Part shown: positions 46,101 through 57,822 of the stretch, piece by piece
How positions within the stretch are numbered: position 1 is the stretch's first letter
How the letters are laid out: each line of letters starts with the position of its first letter
Assembly: GCA_000469685.2 (NCBI GenBank)
Contig: LS997564.1
Location: 18,565,615 to 18,629,614 of the forward strand
From: Haemonchus contortus
Lineage: Eukaryota > Nematoda > Chromadorea > Rhabditida > Trichostrongylidae
Direction: 5' to 3'
Length of the DNA stretch: 64,000 bases
Notes under the pieces: generated by a model
The model's input: only the letters and a program-made list of their open reading frames with translations
What the model was told of the DNA's origin: nothing
Database searches by the model: none
Translations under genes and position numbers: made by a program

Positions 46101-49100
46101 CTCAGCCCCACGTCGCACAACTTACCCTGAAAAAATTGATGGAGATAGGCTATGAAACTCTCCCTCATCCACCATATTCCCCAGACCTTGCCCCCACAGA
46201 ATACCATTTCTTTAAACATGTCGACGGCTTTCTCAAGGAGAAATGCTTCTAAACCCAACATGATGCTGCCGCAGCATTCGACGATTTCATCGCCTCTAGA
46301 TCTCCGGACTTCTACGCGAATGGCGTAAACTAACTTGGTTCTCGTTAGCAAAAAAGTGTCGATAGTAATGGTTGTTATTTTGATTGATGAAGTTTTGTTT
46401 AAGCCGAGATATGTACATTTGAAGTTTGAGGCGCAAAAAACGCAAGAACTTTCTTCACGACCTAATAGTATAATTGTTCTTCCGTTTTAAACTTTGAAGT
46501 TGTGCTGTTCCTTGAGTTTCCAACATTTTAGATTGGTCATTCTGCAGCAGCAACTACATACAATGTTCGCGTGAATGGTTTTGGAGTATTCTTGTTAGGG
46601 CTATATCCTGGAGCATTCACCGATATTGATCCCGAGTCTCTGAGTAGGTTTCACTTGTGGTGGCATTATTGTTGAATTTTGTAGTTACTAAAAATTATGT
46701 TTTTTTGCCTCCTTATTGTGTCTGGCCCATTTCCACTCAAAGCCTTCATGCTCACATTTTTTTAATTTTTTTTTTTGAAATTGAGATTGTTAGCTGATAA
46801 ATTGGACGGACAATGACTTCACTCATTTGCCTGTTGTATTTATACTCCTTCAATACTGCTTTAGGAAGAAGTCATCCGCGCCACCGCCTTGAAGTCTTCG
46901 GTGGTGGAATATGGCATAACTTAGTACTAGCTGGTATTGCTTATGTTATGTTTTTATGGACGCCCTACTTTCTTTCGCCATTTTTCGGGCAAGGCCAAGG
47001 AGTAACTGTAACAGGTGATCTACTATAAAACATGATAAATAAGGCTCTATATTTTACTTATTCAAGTAGCACAGCTTGACCACGTTCCTTTTAACCAGTT
47101 CTCCACATGAATGTTAAATTGTATATGATCTGGAATGTTCACAAGCCATGTCAGCTCCTCTATCAAAGAAGTTACACATATCCATTCACATTTGAATAAC
47201 TTGTTCAAAAGGACAGCAAAAGGGCGCCGCGACAATTCAAGATCTTTCTTTGACGTCATCTACTGGCATATGTGTAAAGCTTGGAGTAAAGCTAAAGTCC
47301 TGGATAGACATTTTTATTGAAAAAGCTTATTATTTGCAAAGGCAACTGCAATGAAAGTGCACTAGCCGTTTTAGACACCACTGGATTTCAGATGTAGACT
47401 CTCGCTCGGGTCTTTATGGTGCTGGCGGGCTAGCAGTCGGAAATGTTGTGCTTTCAATCGATGACTGTGCCATACGAAAACACGAAGATTGGAGAGAATG
47501 TGTACGCCGTTTGGAAAAGAATAAACGAGGGCAATGCGTTCCACGTTCAGCTGTTGAAGCGTCACTGGCAACGAAGGTTTTTGCTTGAAAATTTTCCTTA
47601 TCCCTGCTCTACATAAAATAATATTGGTGTTTGTGGTTGTGGAACTTACGTAAATAGAATGGTTTTACCCTTGAGGCTCGTTGTCATTGCTTTATTGTAG
47701 ACTTCGATGACACTAGACGAATTGCACTGTTGCGACGACTTTGCTAATATCACTCATGCTCATATGTGTTTCGAGTCGATGTTGGACGTGACTACTAAGC
47801 ACGTGGTCACGCAGGCGCAGTCACTAGATCGAATACTTCGTGTTGGGATTGTTGAAGTGAGCTGATTTACTTTTCCAATTGACTTCAGCCGTATTTGTAA
47901 TCGGAGCAATCTCACATTATTTGAACTTTTTTGTTTCTGCTTATAATGAATTGTTTCAGCCTGCGCAAGAAATTGTACGTAAAAAAAGGAAAAGGCAGCG
48001 ACATTTTAGCTGCCTCTCTGCCCAATATGTCACTTCTCAACCTACGTGCAGCAACACTTCCAGTTGTGCGGTGGTGCGTTTGTATTCTTTCTTGATTTCT
48101 GCTTATGAATTGTCAGATGGCCGCGTGAACGCCAAACCTGTAGAGCGTGAGAGTGCATAACAAAGCCAGAGTGAATGTTACCTCTCGCATTGCTGTCAGG
48201 TCATTTTTCATACCATGAGTCCACTATAACTTTCATTGCCTTGAAGAGGAGATAGTTCACTTTCAAAGGGCTCGGGATTGTCAGCGGTGTTATTGTCTGC
48301 TCCCTTTGAAGTTAATGTCTAACCTTAATGAATTACCTCAGAGAACTTGTAGTACATATGAGAATATGGAGGGAGCTTCAAATTCTTTCGCTGCAAGTTG
48401 TCCATTGAAGACCAATTCGCTGCTGAAATCGACCCTCTACTCCTTAGAAATCCCATGGCTCCCATTCAATGTATTTACCTCATAATGTTTGTTTTGTTAA
48501 TTATTATATGCGACAAGTTTCTTAGTCTTGAAAAAGGAACGTTGTGACGAGTAGTTTTTGGAGAATCTTTGGTTATTAAGGATTTACCGATATGTTTTAG
48601 GTATTGGTGAATGTGATGACTGAAAATGCAAATTTTACTTTCAGAGTGATGGCGACGAAGAACGTGTTTGCGTATTCGCAGCTCTTTTCAATGGAACACA
48701 ACTAGCTCGAATAAATGTGAAAGATCATGTGAGGCCTGTTCTGTATGTTGGTGATCTGGATGAGGTATGTTCTTCACACAGGACACTGCAGTAGATGTTA
48801 TATTTGTAACACTCGAAAAAAAAAGTTAAATTATTGCGTACTTCAATCCTGATGGCATCTGTAGCTTTGTGTTTCTATCATGCCTTCAAATTTGGTCAAT
48901 TGTAGCCAAATTACTCTCTTCCTTTCACATCTTCGAACCAGAATCTTTTTAAATTTATAATTCAGTAGGAGTTTCCCGTATACTGTTTCCGACGGCAATT
49001 ATCACCGTTTCATGTATTTCTTGTATGTATTCAAGTAATGAACATGGCATTATCACAAACAAATCTCATCTTTCAGCTAATCACCTACGTGAGAATCGAT

Positions 49101-50114
49101 GGATTAGTGGCTCGCTTCTCGTGGGTACCACACTATTGGGCTGAGTCAGTGGAACTCGTACCAAAATATCTCTTCACACTTTCACTAGCTCTGGGCCTAC
49201 TGAATAGTGTGCCTTGCTATGCTCTTGACGGGCAACATATCGTGGTCACATGTATCAACTGGGCGTGCAAGACGTTCTCGAGGCGGTGCGTTTCGATTCT
49301 TATAATTTATTTGGTTATCCATGATTTCCAAAGGGACGGATTCGAATACTTGTTCAAAATTTGATTTTTAGTGGGTTTCTGTTTAGATTTTTCTTATTAA
49401 GAGTTGATGCCTACTTCACTCTCCATTCATACTAAAGTAACACATGGTATGCATGAGGGTGGAATAGGAAATTTTAATATTGAAGTTATAGAAGAATTTT
49501 GGGGGAAGCCTGAGGTGATGATCAGTGGTAGAATCATCCCTCTCGATATATTTTTCTCTTTTGCATATTCTTCGCAAAGAATTAGGAAGAGAATAGGTTT
49601 TTGATGCTCCACAATCGTGATAAATCACTATTTCAAATGGCTATGGCTTTTAGTAGTATTCTCAACTCTTCAAAAAAAAAACAGATTTTTTTCGTACAAT
49701 GGAACGAATTAACCTGGTTTATCTAACTTTTTCGGACCAGTGCAATGTCTTACTTCTTTTCTAATGGTAAGTACACACAGTGGTTGGGGTGGAGCTGCTG
49801 AAATTTAAAGTTATCCTTTGTTACAACTAATTTCTAAATTATCTTGATTGGATTCTCCATGCCAAAGTGAATGAATTTCGTGGAATACCTCGCTCTGAAC
49901 CACCGGGCTTCGGTGTGTTAAAGTTGGAACACGGCTAAAGAAATGATCGAGTGTGTGGGGTGAAGAAGTTGTGTGGAATATAGAATTTCATCAAGTTTCA
50001 TGATGGAGCGCAGTATTCAGGCATCGTCAGCAACTAATTACAGTCATCTTATCGCTGGGGACACTATTGCTGGCTGCCAATGTTGTCATCGGTTTTGTAA
50101 AGATGGCGATTTAA
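43144..50114 (+). CDS. site-2 protease (MBTPS2-like intramembrane metalloprotease)
   Basis: Thirteen exons: 43144-43284, 43674-43829, 43934-44038, 44334-44397, 44469-44560, 46532-46643, 46865-47014, 47392-47576, 47701-47856, 47960-48070, 48645-48764, 49077-49285 and 50021-50114, about 564 residues (human S2P is 519). The zinc motif HEIGH is at 185-189 and is split between exons 5 and 6. The second metal/active-site motif LDG is at 514-516 in [11 protein letters not shown]. Family landmarks include [37 protein letters not shown], a PDZ-like [14 protein letters not shown], and a cysteine-rich luminal loop. S2P cleaves membrane-bound transcription factors (SREBP, ATF6) in the Golgi. Several hydrophobic segments match its multispanning topology. 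The exon 2 donor (CTT/GTTTAT) and exon 4 donor (TCTG/GTGGAT) are weak; the latter has a GC-AG alternative. A mariner lies in intron 5. Confidence 0.88.
45192..46465 (+). mobile_element. mariner transposon, full-length but inactive
   Basis: It is 1274 bp, bounded by TA on both sides (45190-45191 and 46466-46467). The left end TTAGGTCGTGAAGAAAGTTC and right end GAACTTTCTTCACGACCTAA are perfect inverted repeats over at least 30 bp. The transposase region (from about 45379) carries mariner motifs: [14 protein letters not shown] and [13 protein letters not shown] (the D,D34D signature). The frame shifts near 45945, a stop occurs near 46050, and the usual W after DEK is R, so it is a pseudogene. 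Hookworm mariner-like elements of about this length (called bandit) are known; relation to them is an inference. It interrupts intron 5 of the S2P gene. Confidence 0.9.
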
Positions 50115-50982
50115 ACTTAATTTTTGTATGTGTGCTGTATTAAAAGAATTGAGAAGAATTTATTGCCATTGTGATAGTATTCTATTGACTCCCTTCTGAG
50201 TCATTGTTTCCATTTGGAATGCGTTGGTATTTTAGCAGACATTTCATATAATAGTATAGTTGATTAAATTGTGCCTCTATATTGTGAAATATGATAATGA
50301 ATAGTCGTAAGATGAGGGAGAATTCTCGAATTCCTCAGTTGTATTGTATGGTATTGTCCAGAAGTGCATGAATCTAAACACATAAGATTTTGAACTAAAT
50401 TTCGCAACTCATTTATGTGGCGCTTTCCTTCTAGGTCCTGTCCCTAAATGATTGTGGGAATTCGTAAAACTATCGCATCGTTCTTAAATATCTATCACCT
50501 CATCTGTATTATTTTCATTTGTCTAAAGTATGACTTAAGCCCACAAGTGAATGTCGAAAGCGCTATTTCACTGTGTTTATACTTACTATCATTCTCTCGA
50601 AGTGTAATAGTTCTATAAGCGTGTACATGTCTGACAGTGTTAGGTTCAATCTGTGCATTCGGGTTTGGATTTCCATATATGTATGACTTACTATAATCCA
50701 GTGCTTCTGCTGAATCTGTCCACGTTTTGTCGACTTTATACGATTTCTATTTTGCCTATTTATTAGGTTTCATTGTGCATGGTAGTTTCCTAATAAAATC
50801 CAGGATCATCTATGTTGTACACTGAACGGTGTTCGTTTACGAAGTCATCGTTAGTTCATTGATATAGTAAACAGAAACGAATATTCGGTACGGGCACTCG
50901 AACGATGCCGTTCCGATTTTTGGTGTACGGTATCGAGAAGTCTGCAAATGAACCACGATTTTACCATTCTCAAAGGGGGGCG
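50115..50982. other. 3' flank of S2P gene
   Basis: AT-rich sequence with no further exon. AATAAA at about 50792 could be a distant polyadenylation signal, though nearer variants such as ATTAAA (50140) are more likely for the S2P mRNA. Confidence 0.35.
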
Positions 50983-51660
50983 GTCGTTTGGCGCGGCCCC
51001 TCGCACCCACCTTGCCATTGGGGCGCATGGGCTCGTTAATTGCCTCTTTGGCGCCGCCCATTCGACTCGGTTTGTGAGCTAGGCAACTCGTCCAGCTGAT
51101 TCAACCTCCTGACAATGCTAGTCAGCCTACCCAGCCTCAGCCCATCCAGCTGATAGATGCCCAATCGATAACGCCGCTATGATTAGACGCCGAATTGACC
51201 TACCTGTATCCTGTCTATTTCTACCGCAAATTTGGCTATTTTTTCGCCCTTTTTTTGCTTCTCGAGATTTTTGAACCCTTTTTCAAGTGAATACTGCTAA
51301 GTTACAATGGAGTGGAAGTATCATGGTCGTTTTGGAGCCTGATACTTACCACTTTAAAGTAATTTGCGGTACATATGTTTGCTGGACTGACAGTGTGGTG
51401 AGTGTTTTATCGTTTTTTGAAAACATTTAATTGACATAATACTTATTTCTATCGTTAACTTCATCGAAATGCAGATTATCGTGTGGTAGTGTTTCGAAAC
51501 TTCAGACATGATTTATTTCTTCTTTCTTCACAACATTTGTTATGTTAAATTTATTCTAAGGGTCCCGATTATAGAATATAGCATTGCTTGCACTAAGTTC
51601 ACTATGAGGTGTAATTGTTCCTTATTTCTTTGCTGTGTGAGCGGTAAGCGCAGCGATAGA

Positions 51661-52137
51661 GCCCTAATAGAAGCACTACAACAAGCAGAAGAGAATTCTT
51701 GTCATTTCTTGCTATTAGATTACGACCGCTTCCCAACAAGATGTGTAACTCGACGAAGGATCCTCTTTGATCGATATCATTGACAAAAGTTAACCAACCG
51801 CCAGTAATTTTGAATTCCCAACTAATGTTGTCTTCGGGAAGAACAAGGTCCCTTGATAACGACAAATGATAATGGTGTTATAATCACTCGGAACATTTGT
51901 GAGTACCCCTCAAGGCATTGTTGCCTAACAGTTGAATCTTTATAGGGTATTCACTTTCAAAAACGAGAGCAAAAGATCGAGACTTCCAAAAGAAGGCTTG
52001 AGCACCGACTTACGTTGAATACCATTTGCTTTGCTCTGTAAGTCCTGTGTCCAACTTTGTGTACAGAAAAATATTATTTGTTTGAAAAAAGGAGTGAAGA
52101 GTTAGTCCATTACTAAAACTTTGTCAAAGGAGGGGTA
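51661..52137 (+). mobile_element. truncated LINE fragment, second copy
   Basis: It aligns with the LINE remnant at 24175-24640: both contain CTTGCTATTAGATTACGACC, GATAATGGTGTTAT, GAGCAAAAGATCGAGACT and AAAAATATTATTTG or its one-base variant. It stops at TTTGTCAAAG, just before the RT-like part of the other copy. It lies between the arms of the foldback element. Confidence 0.65.
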
Positions 52138-52212
52138 TTGTAAGTATATGTTGAGATATGTATGCGGAAAGACTAATTATGTGCGTAGCAATAAAGTAAA
52201 TGATGGAAATAA

Positions 52213-52711
52213 GGTGCTAAGGGAGTTGGGGGGGGGGCACGCGGCGGCGCGGCGCCTTTTCATGTCTGCGCCCTCTACGGCGAGATAGTGGGCAAGGAAG
52301 GGTAGGCGAGCCCGTAATGGTGTTTAGGGACATTTCATAGCTCTTTTATGGTATAACTGCGTAATTTTCACCTAATTTTAGTAAGGGGAGGGGCTCCGGG
52401 GTGGGTGAGCCAATTGGACGTTCAGCTTTTATCTCTTCTCAGCTTTTTGCACGAGATAACTATCTCACCCACCCCGGAGCCCCTCCCCTTCCTAAAAATA
52501 GGGTTTTATCGGCTCAGAAGAAGAGTATCCACAATATACAAGCATATATCATGTGCCAAGATGTAATTTGTTTTGAATCACGAGACACTTCAGTACAACT
52601 TCACCATCCCTTCCCAGACTCAGCTCCAGTACTACTATCTCGCCGCAGAGGGCGCAGACATGAAAAGGCGCCGCGCCGCCGCGTGCCCCCCCCCCCAACT
52701 CACTTAGCACC
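52213..52711. mobile_element. MITE with poly-G ends and inner GC palindrome
   Basis: The left end GGTGCTAAGGGAGTTGGGGG is mirrored by CCCCCAACTCACTTAGCACC. Next inside, GCGGCGCGGCGCCTTTTCAT mirrors ATGAAAAGGCGCCGCGCCGC. An inner hairpin at about 52378-52497 pairs GGGGAGGGGCTCCGGGGTGG with CCACCCCGGAGCCCCTCCCC. It is 499 bp and noncoding. A diverged relative lies at 53427-58380. Confidence 0.8.
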
Positions 52712-53672
52712 GGAAATAAATATGATAAACAAATGTTTTTCAAACAAGAAATAATAAAACACTTACCACACAATATATGCACCTGCAAGTTACTTTAAAG
52801 TGGTAAGTATCAGGCTCTAAAACGACCATGATACTTCCACTCCATTGTAACTTAGCAGTATTCACTTGAAAAAGGGTTCAAAAATCTCGAGAAGCAAAAA
52901 AAGGGCGAAAAAATAGCCAAATTTGCGGTAGAAATAGACAGGATACAGGTAGGTCAAGTTCGGCGTCTAATCATAGCGGCATTATCGATTGGGCATCTAT
53001 CAGCTGGATGGGCTGAGGCTGGGTAGGCTGACTAGCATTGTCAGGAGGTTGAACCAGCTGGACGAGTTGCCTAGCTCACAAACCGAGTCGAATGGGCGGC
53101 GCCAAAGAGGCAATTAACGAGCCCATGCGCCCCAATGGCAAGGTGGGTGCGAGGGGCCGCGCCAAACGACATACACCCTTCTCAAATTTAGGATTCACGA
53201 ACTTCACTGCCTTCCTGTTATTTTTTAGTACTTTGATCCTCGCATGTTTCATCATTTATTACAAAGACATCCAATTCTGTGAGGTTGTTTTTTCCCATTA
53301 CTACAGAGTTTTCTCTACAAGGTCGAACTAACAATAAGTAGGGCCCTAACTGATCCGACTACTGAGTCTGTCGAGAGTATCAGTAAGGGAGGAAACTGCT
53401 GTGCAACTTATCCTTCACATCAGAATAAATTTCGGTGAAAATGTAGTTGGGGGGTGCCAGCGCCCTTTTGTGCTCTGCGTCTCTTCATTTCTTACCCCAT
53501 CTACACATCTCACCCATCCCGGAGCTCCTCCCCTTCAAAAGTTAAGGAAGGAGCTCCGGGGTAGGTGAACCAATTGGATGTTCAATTCTTGTCCCATCCC
53601 AGTTTTTTGCACGACATAATCATCTCTCCCACCCCGGAGCTCCTTCCCTAACCTTTAGAAGGGGACGGAACC

Positions 53673-53971
53673 TGTGCAGGCGGTTCAGTGGATTTGTATA
53701 CTCCGGTTTATACGGAGCAGAATAAAACAAGTATGTAGTGAGTGCGGGCGTTACCGCTAGTAAAGAACAAAGGAATGGCAAATAAGTCTTTATCTAAACA
53801 CAGAACCTACGTCTAGCCGTTGACGTTGTTCGAGGGAGAAGTGGGGACCACGCTTTTTGGTGGTCCCGCTTGACCCCGTATCAGTTAGGGGCGTGGGCTA
53901 AGTTAGGGAGATTCGTCTCAGACAGTGAGACGACGAGATAGTTGTGGGGATCGTCGCTGTAGACGACGATA
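53673..53971 (-). repeat. 3' LTR of the BEL/Pao element
   Basis: 299 bp, identical to 57982-58280. It includes the hairpin GGGGACCACGC / GCGTGGTCCCC-like GGACCACGCTTTTTGGTGGTCC and a second hairpin GTCTCAGACAGTGAGAC. No difference between the two LTRs was seen, suggesting a recent insertion. Confidence 0.9.
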
Positions 53972-55346
53972 CTCCGCCGGCAACGGAGTTCACAGTTCAA
54001 TGGGGATTTAAATGGACATATATGTATACATGACAACATGATGAAATATATCTACACGACGGCTCGATAGTTCTTTTTCTTGATGAATGAATGTGGCCGC
54101 GTCGTAGTTGCAGCCCGTAGTTCACAGGCTCCTGGTAATTGAGACGAAGGGGAGATCATTGTGAAATAAAGATATTAGTATTCACATGAGGAATTTATCA
54201 CGAGCTCGGAGGAGATGAATGAATCAAGCGCTTTTCCTTGGCAATCTGTTCACCTTTCCTTTCGGCGCTTACCTGAGAGTCGTTGATGACCAAGCCGATG
54301 AGGTTTGCTGCGGTTACAAACTCGTTTGAAACGGCTATATCGGTCGTCAAAGTCAGCTGGCTTATTAACGCCTAACCTAATATCGAGTCAAATGGTATTG
54401 CTCTATACTTGGAGGTTATCCCTCGTTGGGGTTTGGGTCGACTTGGGCAGCGAAAAAAGTGTAGTTGTCTCATTCAATGATCATATTCAATTTTCTGATT
54501 TATCAGTCATATTATTTATTTATAACGTATGCGTAAGTAATGTTTATAAGTTCAAAGCATGCTTGAACAAAGAGTAATTGGAAGCATGAGTTGGAGTGGA
54601 TTATGATCGAAGCCCGTTTTAGTAACCCGCCGTTTTTTGAGCATGAAATTTGGAGAACAGCAATACAGCAATCGACCAAAGTTAACCATGCCAGTGTCTC
54701 GAAGATAACCCACTACGAGGCCGCAGCTCTACAGAGGCGGGTGTGTACACCATCGAACTCAATCTCTTTAATCTAATTACGAACCTAAGGAGCTGGCTCG
54801 GGGGTGCCGCAAGAACAACTAGCTGGTATTTTTGGATATTCGAGTTGCTTTATCAGAATTGCTGTTAACTTCATGTGAAGCCAAAATGTGGGTGGAGGGG
54901 TTAAACAGCATTCGATCACTTCTTCACCACGCAACATTGTAAATTGTTGTCATAGTAAGCTGAACTTGTCAGATCAACAATAATAAATAAAGCTAATTAT
55001 GAATTTCACTTTTGTTTTTTTTTTGACTGATAAATCGTAAATATGATTATAACTGAAACGTGTGTGCACGTGTCAGTGCCTTCTTGCTAGTGTCCCCACA
55101 GATGCTAAATGGACTGGGAGAGCTAAAATTTCCTTTAATTGTTGTATTAAGATACCCAGAATTAAATGCTTTGTGGTCATGATGAACAAAACGATTAATA
55201 GGCTTCCTAAGTGGGTTACGGCGTTCAGTTCCAAGGAAAGAGTAAGGGCGTTGCTTATGATGCCCTAAAGTTTCTTTGCAAATACGCTGGTCATATATTG
55301 GACTTCGGTGATATGGTACACTCTTGAGCGACCTATTGATACTAGT

Positions 55347-57305
55347 TCAATTTCGTTTTGTTTCTACGCCGCGTAGGCGAGATCGATACCTGCCTCTATT
55401 TCGCATTGACCCTTTAGAACATTTTGGTCTTTCTTTCACGATATCTCCGCAATAATCGGCGGGATGTTTTCCTAGTTTACTTTTACTTTGTGAGCTTAGT
55501 ATATTTTTCACTGTAGCATTATTATCGGGCGACAGGATGGGATTATAGATGTCCACAATCGCCGTCATCTCGTAGTATGTCTTGGGTTTGGTAGCTTCTT
55601 CTACAAGCAACCCTTTACCGTATATAGCAGGCCCAAATACAGTCTTCGCAACATGTAGGCCTGAAGGTGTTTTTGTCGTGGAATTTTGACTCGGTATTAG
55701 TTCATGATAAAGGTCTAATCCTACTAAAATGTGAGGGCGTTGGTGCTCCCCTCGAAGCTTTGAGTTTGCTAAACAGATATTGTTTACTTTCAAAAAATCA
55801 GTGTCCATATTTGTCAATCTGACGCTGGGAAATCCACTGGTGAGCACGGGTTTTGTTTGGATCTTCAGATCGCGTTCTTCTCCAAACGCAGTGCATACTT
55901 TTGCAGTCACTACGGAACTTTCAAAACTGTTTGTGTGCCCACCGATACCCGACATAGTGCAGATCTCGGTTGTAGACCTTGGCAAATTGAATTGCTCTGC
56001 GACTCGCTGTTCTATAACGGTCTTTTGGGCCCCAGAATCGAATAGGAATAGCACTTTTTCGTACTTTTCCTTCCTGTAGTTCCAAAGATTCCCTTCAGCA
56101 GTCATCAAAACTAGCTGCAAATTTGTCTGGTTTTGCTCACTGGCTAGTTTGACAGTGTTACCTAGTCCCGTATGAGTGTTAACGTTCGAAAATTTCTTGG
56201 AATCACTTTGGTTCATTTGTGTCCTATAGTGATTCCTGTATTGATTGCCGTGAAGCCTAGAGAAAGGACCATCACGAGCGCTCCCCTGATTATAATTACG
56301 GCTGGGGAAATTCTTCTTGCTTTTGACTTGGTTTGGGTGCCAAAGATGGATTTGCCCCTCTATCATGTGACCTCTTTTGATGCACAACGAAACGTGATGA
56401 TTTTGTCCACATCGCGTGCAATTGGCTTCCTGGCATTCGAAACTATTATGATTGGGTGAGAAGCACTTCCAGCACCTGTTCTCTTCCATTATTATTTTTC
56501 GGCGACGACTTTGATCCGTCATCGCTCTACAGCTTGGTGATGAGTGGTTGTTCCTATGGCAGAAAATACACTCATCGCTGTATTGGGGTCGTGGATGATT
56601 AGCCCTAGTAGCCCCGTTGGGTTTATTAGCGTGACCTAACCTACACTCAATATACTGTATCGCACTGATTTCTTCCTTTAGCTGGGTCATCAGGTCTTCG
56701 ATTGTTTGTTGGTCTTTCGATTGACCATTTAGCAAAACGGGTTTTACAATGTCCCGCGGGAACTTTGCCAGTATGAGTTCACACCATACTGGCTCGCATG
56801 TTCTCCGCACGTCATGTCCTGCGGAGATCATTTGGTTCACTAGCACCTGAATGTTGTCGAACACATCTGAGCAACTTTCAGCTGATGTAGTCGCAGGCTT
56901 CATATTTATCAGCTTTCGGACGATTTGCGCTCTATTCGCGGGTTGATTGAGATAATTTTTGTGTAAGGTTTCGAAAATCCAGTTATAGTTATCTGGAACT
57001 AGCCTTATGCCCTTTATTGAATTTTGGGCCTTACCTACTAGACTCTCTTTGAGTAGGAGAATCTTTTCCATAGTGTCCAATTCGGAGCTATTATGGACGA
57101 GTGCTTCGAAGATTGCCCAGTATTCTGGGAAATCTTCAGCACTACCGTGAAATTTCGGTAGCGACACTTGGGGAGGCTTTACGGAGCGGCAGGACTTTTG
57201 CGGGATTGTTTGCGCTATATTTCCCCCTACCGTAGTGCTGAGTGGGGTGCTACTTTCCGAAATGATCTCGGTATTTCTTCCCGAGTTTTTCACCTTGATT
57301 AGCAT
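55347..57305 (-). CDS. BEL/Pao gag C-terminal part plus aspartic protease
   Basis: This 652-codon intact frame starts in a region overlapping the gag 5' frame by 56 nt. Residues about 45-230 match the DUF1759-type gag region of BEL/Pao elements (VSLPKFHGSAEDFPEYWAIF, KLINMKPATTSAESCSDVFD). Zinc knuckles follow: CIFCHRNNHSSPSC, CWKCFSPNHNSFEC and CTRCGQNHHVSLC. The protease (DUF1758/A17-like) has the active-site FDSGAQKTVI and the flap-side HILVGLDLYHELI. The downstream pol domains are missing. The usual role is particle formation and polyprotein cleavage; here it could act in trans only with pol from another copy. Confidence 0.85.
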   Translation of the reverse strand: MLIKVKNSGRNTEIISESSTPLSTTVGGNIAQTIPQKSCRSVKPPQVSLPKFHGSAEDFPEYWAIFEALVHNSSELDTMEKILLLKESLVGKAQNSIKGIRLVPDNYNWIFETLHKNYLNQPANRAQIVRKLINMKPATTSAESCSDVFDNIQVLVNQMISAGHDVRRTCEPVWCELILAKFPRDIVKPVLLNGQSKDQQTIEDLMTQLKEEISAIQYIECRLGHANKPNGATRANHPRPQYSDECIFCHRNNHSSPSCRAMTDQSRRRKIIMEENRCWKCFSPNHNSFECQEANCTRCGQNHHVSLCIKRGHMIEGQIHLWHPNQVKSKKNFPSRNYNQGSARDGPFSRLHGNQYRNHYRTQMNQSDSKKFSNVNTHTGLGNTVKLASEQNQTNLQLVLMTAEGNLWNYRKEKYEKVLFLFDSGAQKTVIEQRVAEQFNLPRSTTEICTMSGIGGHTNSFESSVVTAKVCTAFGEERDLKIQTKPVLTSGFPSVRLTNMDTDFLKVNNICLANSKLRGEHQRPHILVGLDLYHELIPSQNSTTKTPSGLHVAKTVFGPAIYGKGLLVEEATKPKTYYEMTAIVDIYNPILSPDNNATVKNILSSQSKSKLGKHPADYCGDIVKERPKCSKGSMRNRGRYRSRLRGVETKRN

Positions 57306-57768
57306 TTATGGACTCCCTCTCCTCTACATCGATCGATTGCGTGTTTTGGGAATTGCGCGGAGTGTAGCCTAGGTCAATTGCCATTCCATCTAGGGCACTC
57401 CTCATCTCATCTAATCGTGCCTCGAGCATGTAACCGAGCTCGTCCGCATCGGTCATTATCGAGTGCATCTGCGACTCTTCCTCGATTTGCTCTATTTCGA
57501 GCAGTAGGTCCTTTCTATCCGACTTATTTTTGCATGCTTTATATTCTTCCTTTATCTCATCGAAGCGTCTCTCTAACTTATCTTGCCCCTCTTTTAGTAA
57601 CCTAGCGCCGCTTTGTAGGAGCGCAATGGAGGACCTACATTTTTCGTAGGATTCCTTATCTGAAATAGGGTATTCGACCCTAGCAGTATAGGCTCCGTAG
57701 CGTGTTACTAAATTATTCAAGGTTTTGGCGTTAGCGAGAATGGGCTTTCTATGAAGTGAAAGTGCCAT
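57250..57768 (-). CDS. BEL/Pao gag N-terminal frame
   Basis: 172 codons, the first open frame after the 5' LTR and primer site. It is a charged, probably coiled-coil protein (GARLLKEGQDKLERRFDEIK, then many Glu/Lys/Asp). It overlaps the gag-protease frame by 56 nt, the latter being shifted by +1. Either programmed frameshifting or a single-base change links them; I cannot tell which. The LTRs suggest a young copy, which slightly favours a functional arrangement. Confidence 0.7.
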   Translation of the reverse strand: MALSLHRKPILANAKTLNNLVTRYGAYTARVEYPISDKESYEKCRSSIALLQSGARLLKEGQDKLERRFDEIKEEYKACKNKSDRKDLLLEIEQIEEESQMHSIMTDADELGYMLEARLDEMRSALDGMAIDLGYTPRNSQNTQSIDVEERESINANQGEKLGKKYRDHFGK

Positions 57769-57822
57769 TGCTTTGTGTTGGTTAAATTTACTTGTTATTA
57801 TGCTATTAATTGTAAATTATTG

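Larger units (their letters stand above)
50983..53170. mobile_element. 2.2-kb foldback element with about 430-bp inverted arms
   Basis: The left arm 50983-51411 and right arm 52745-53170 are inverted copies with few differences; for instance GTCGTTTGGCGCGGCCCCTC on the left mirrors GAGGGGCCGCGCCAAACGAC on the right. The paired frames beginning MGGAKEAINEPMRPNGKVGA in both arms are a consequence of this symmetry, not two genes. The space between the arms is filled by a LINE fragment and a MITE. No transposase is visible. Confidence 0.8.

Noticed and set aside
50837..53331. Two copies of a 26-residue N-terminus (MGGAKEAINEP...) as duplicated genes
   Set aside because: They lie in the mirrored arms of the foldback element and diverge as soon as the arms end.
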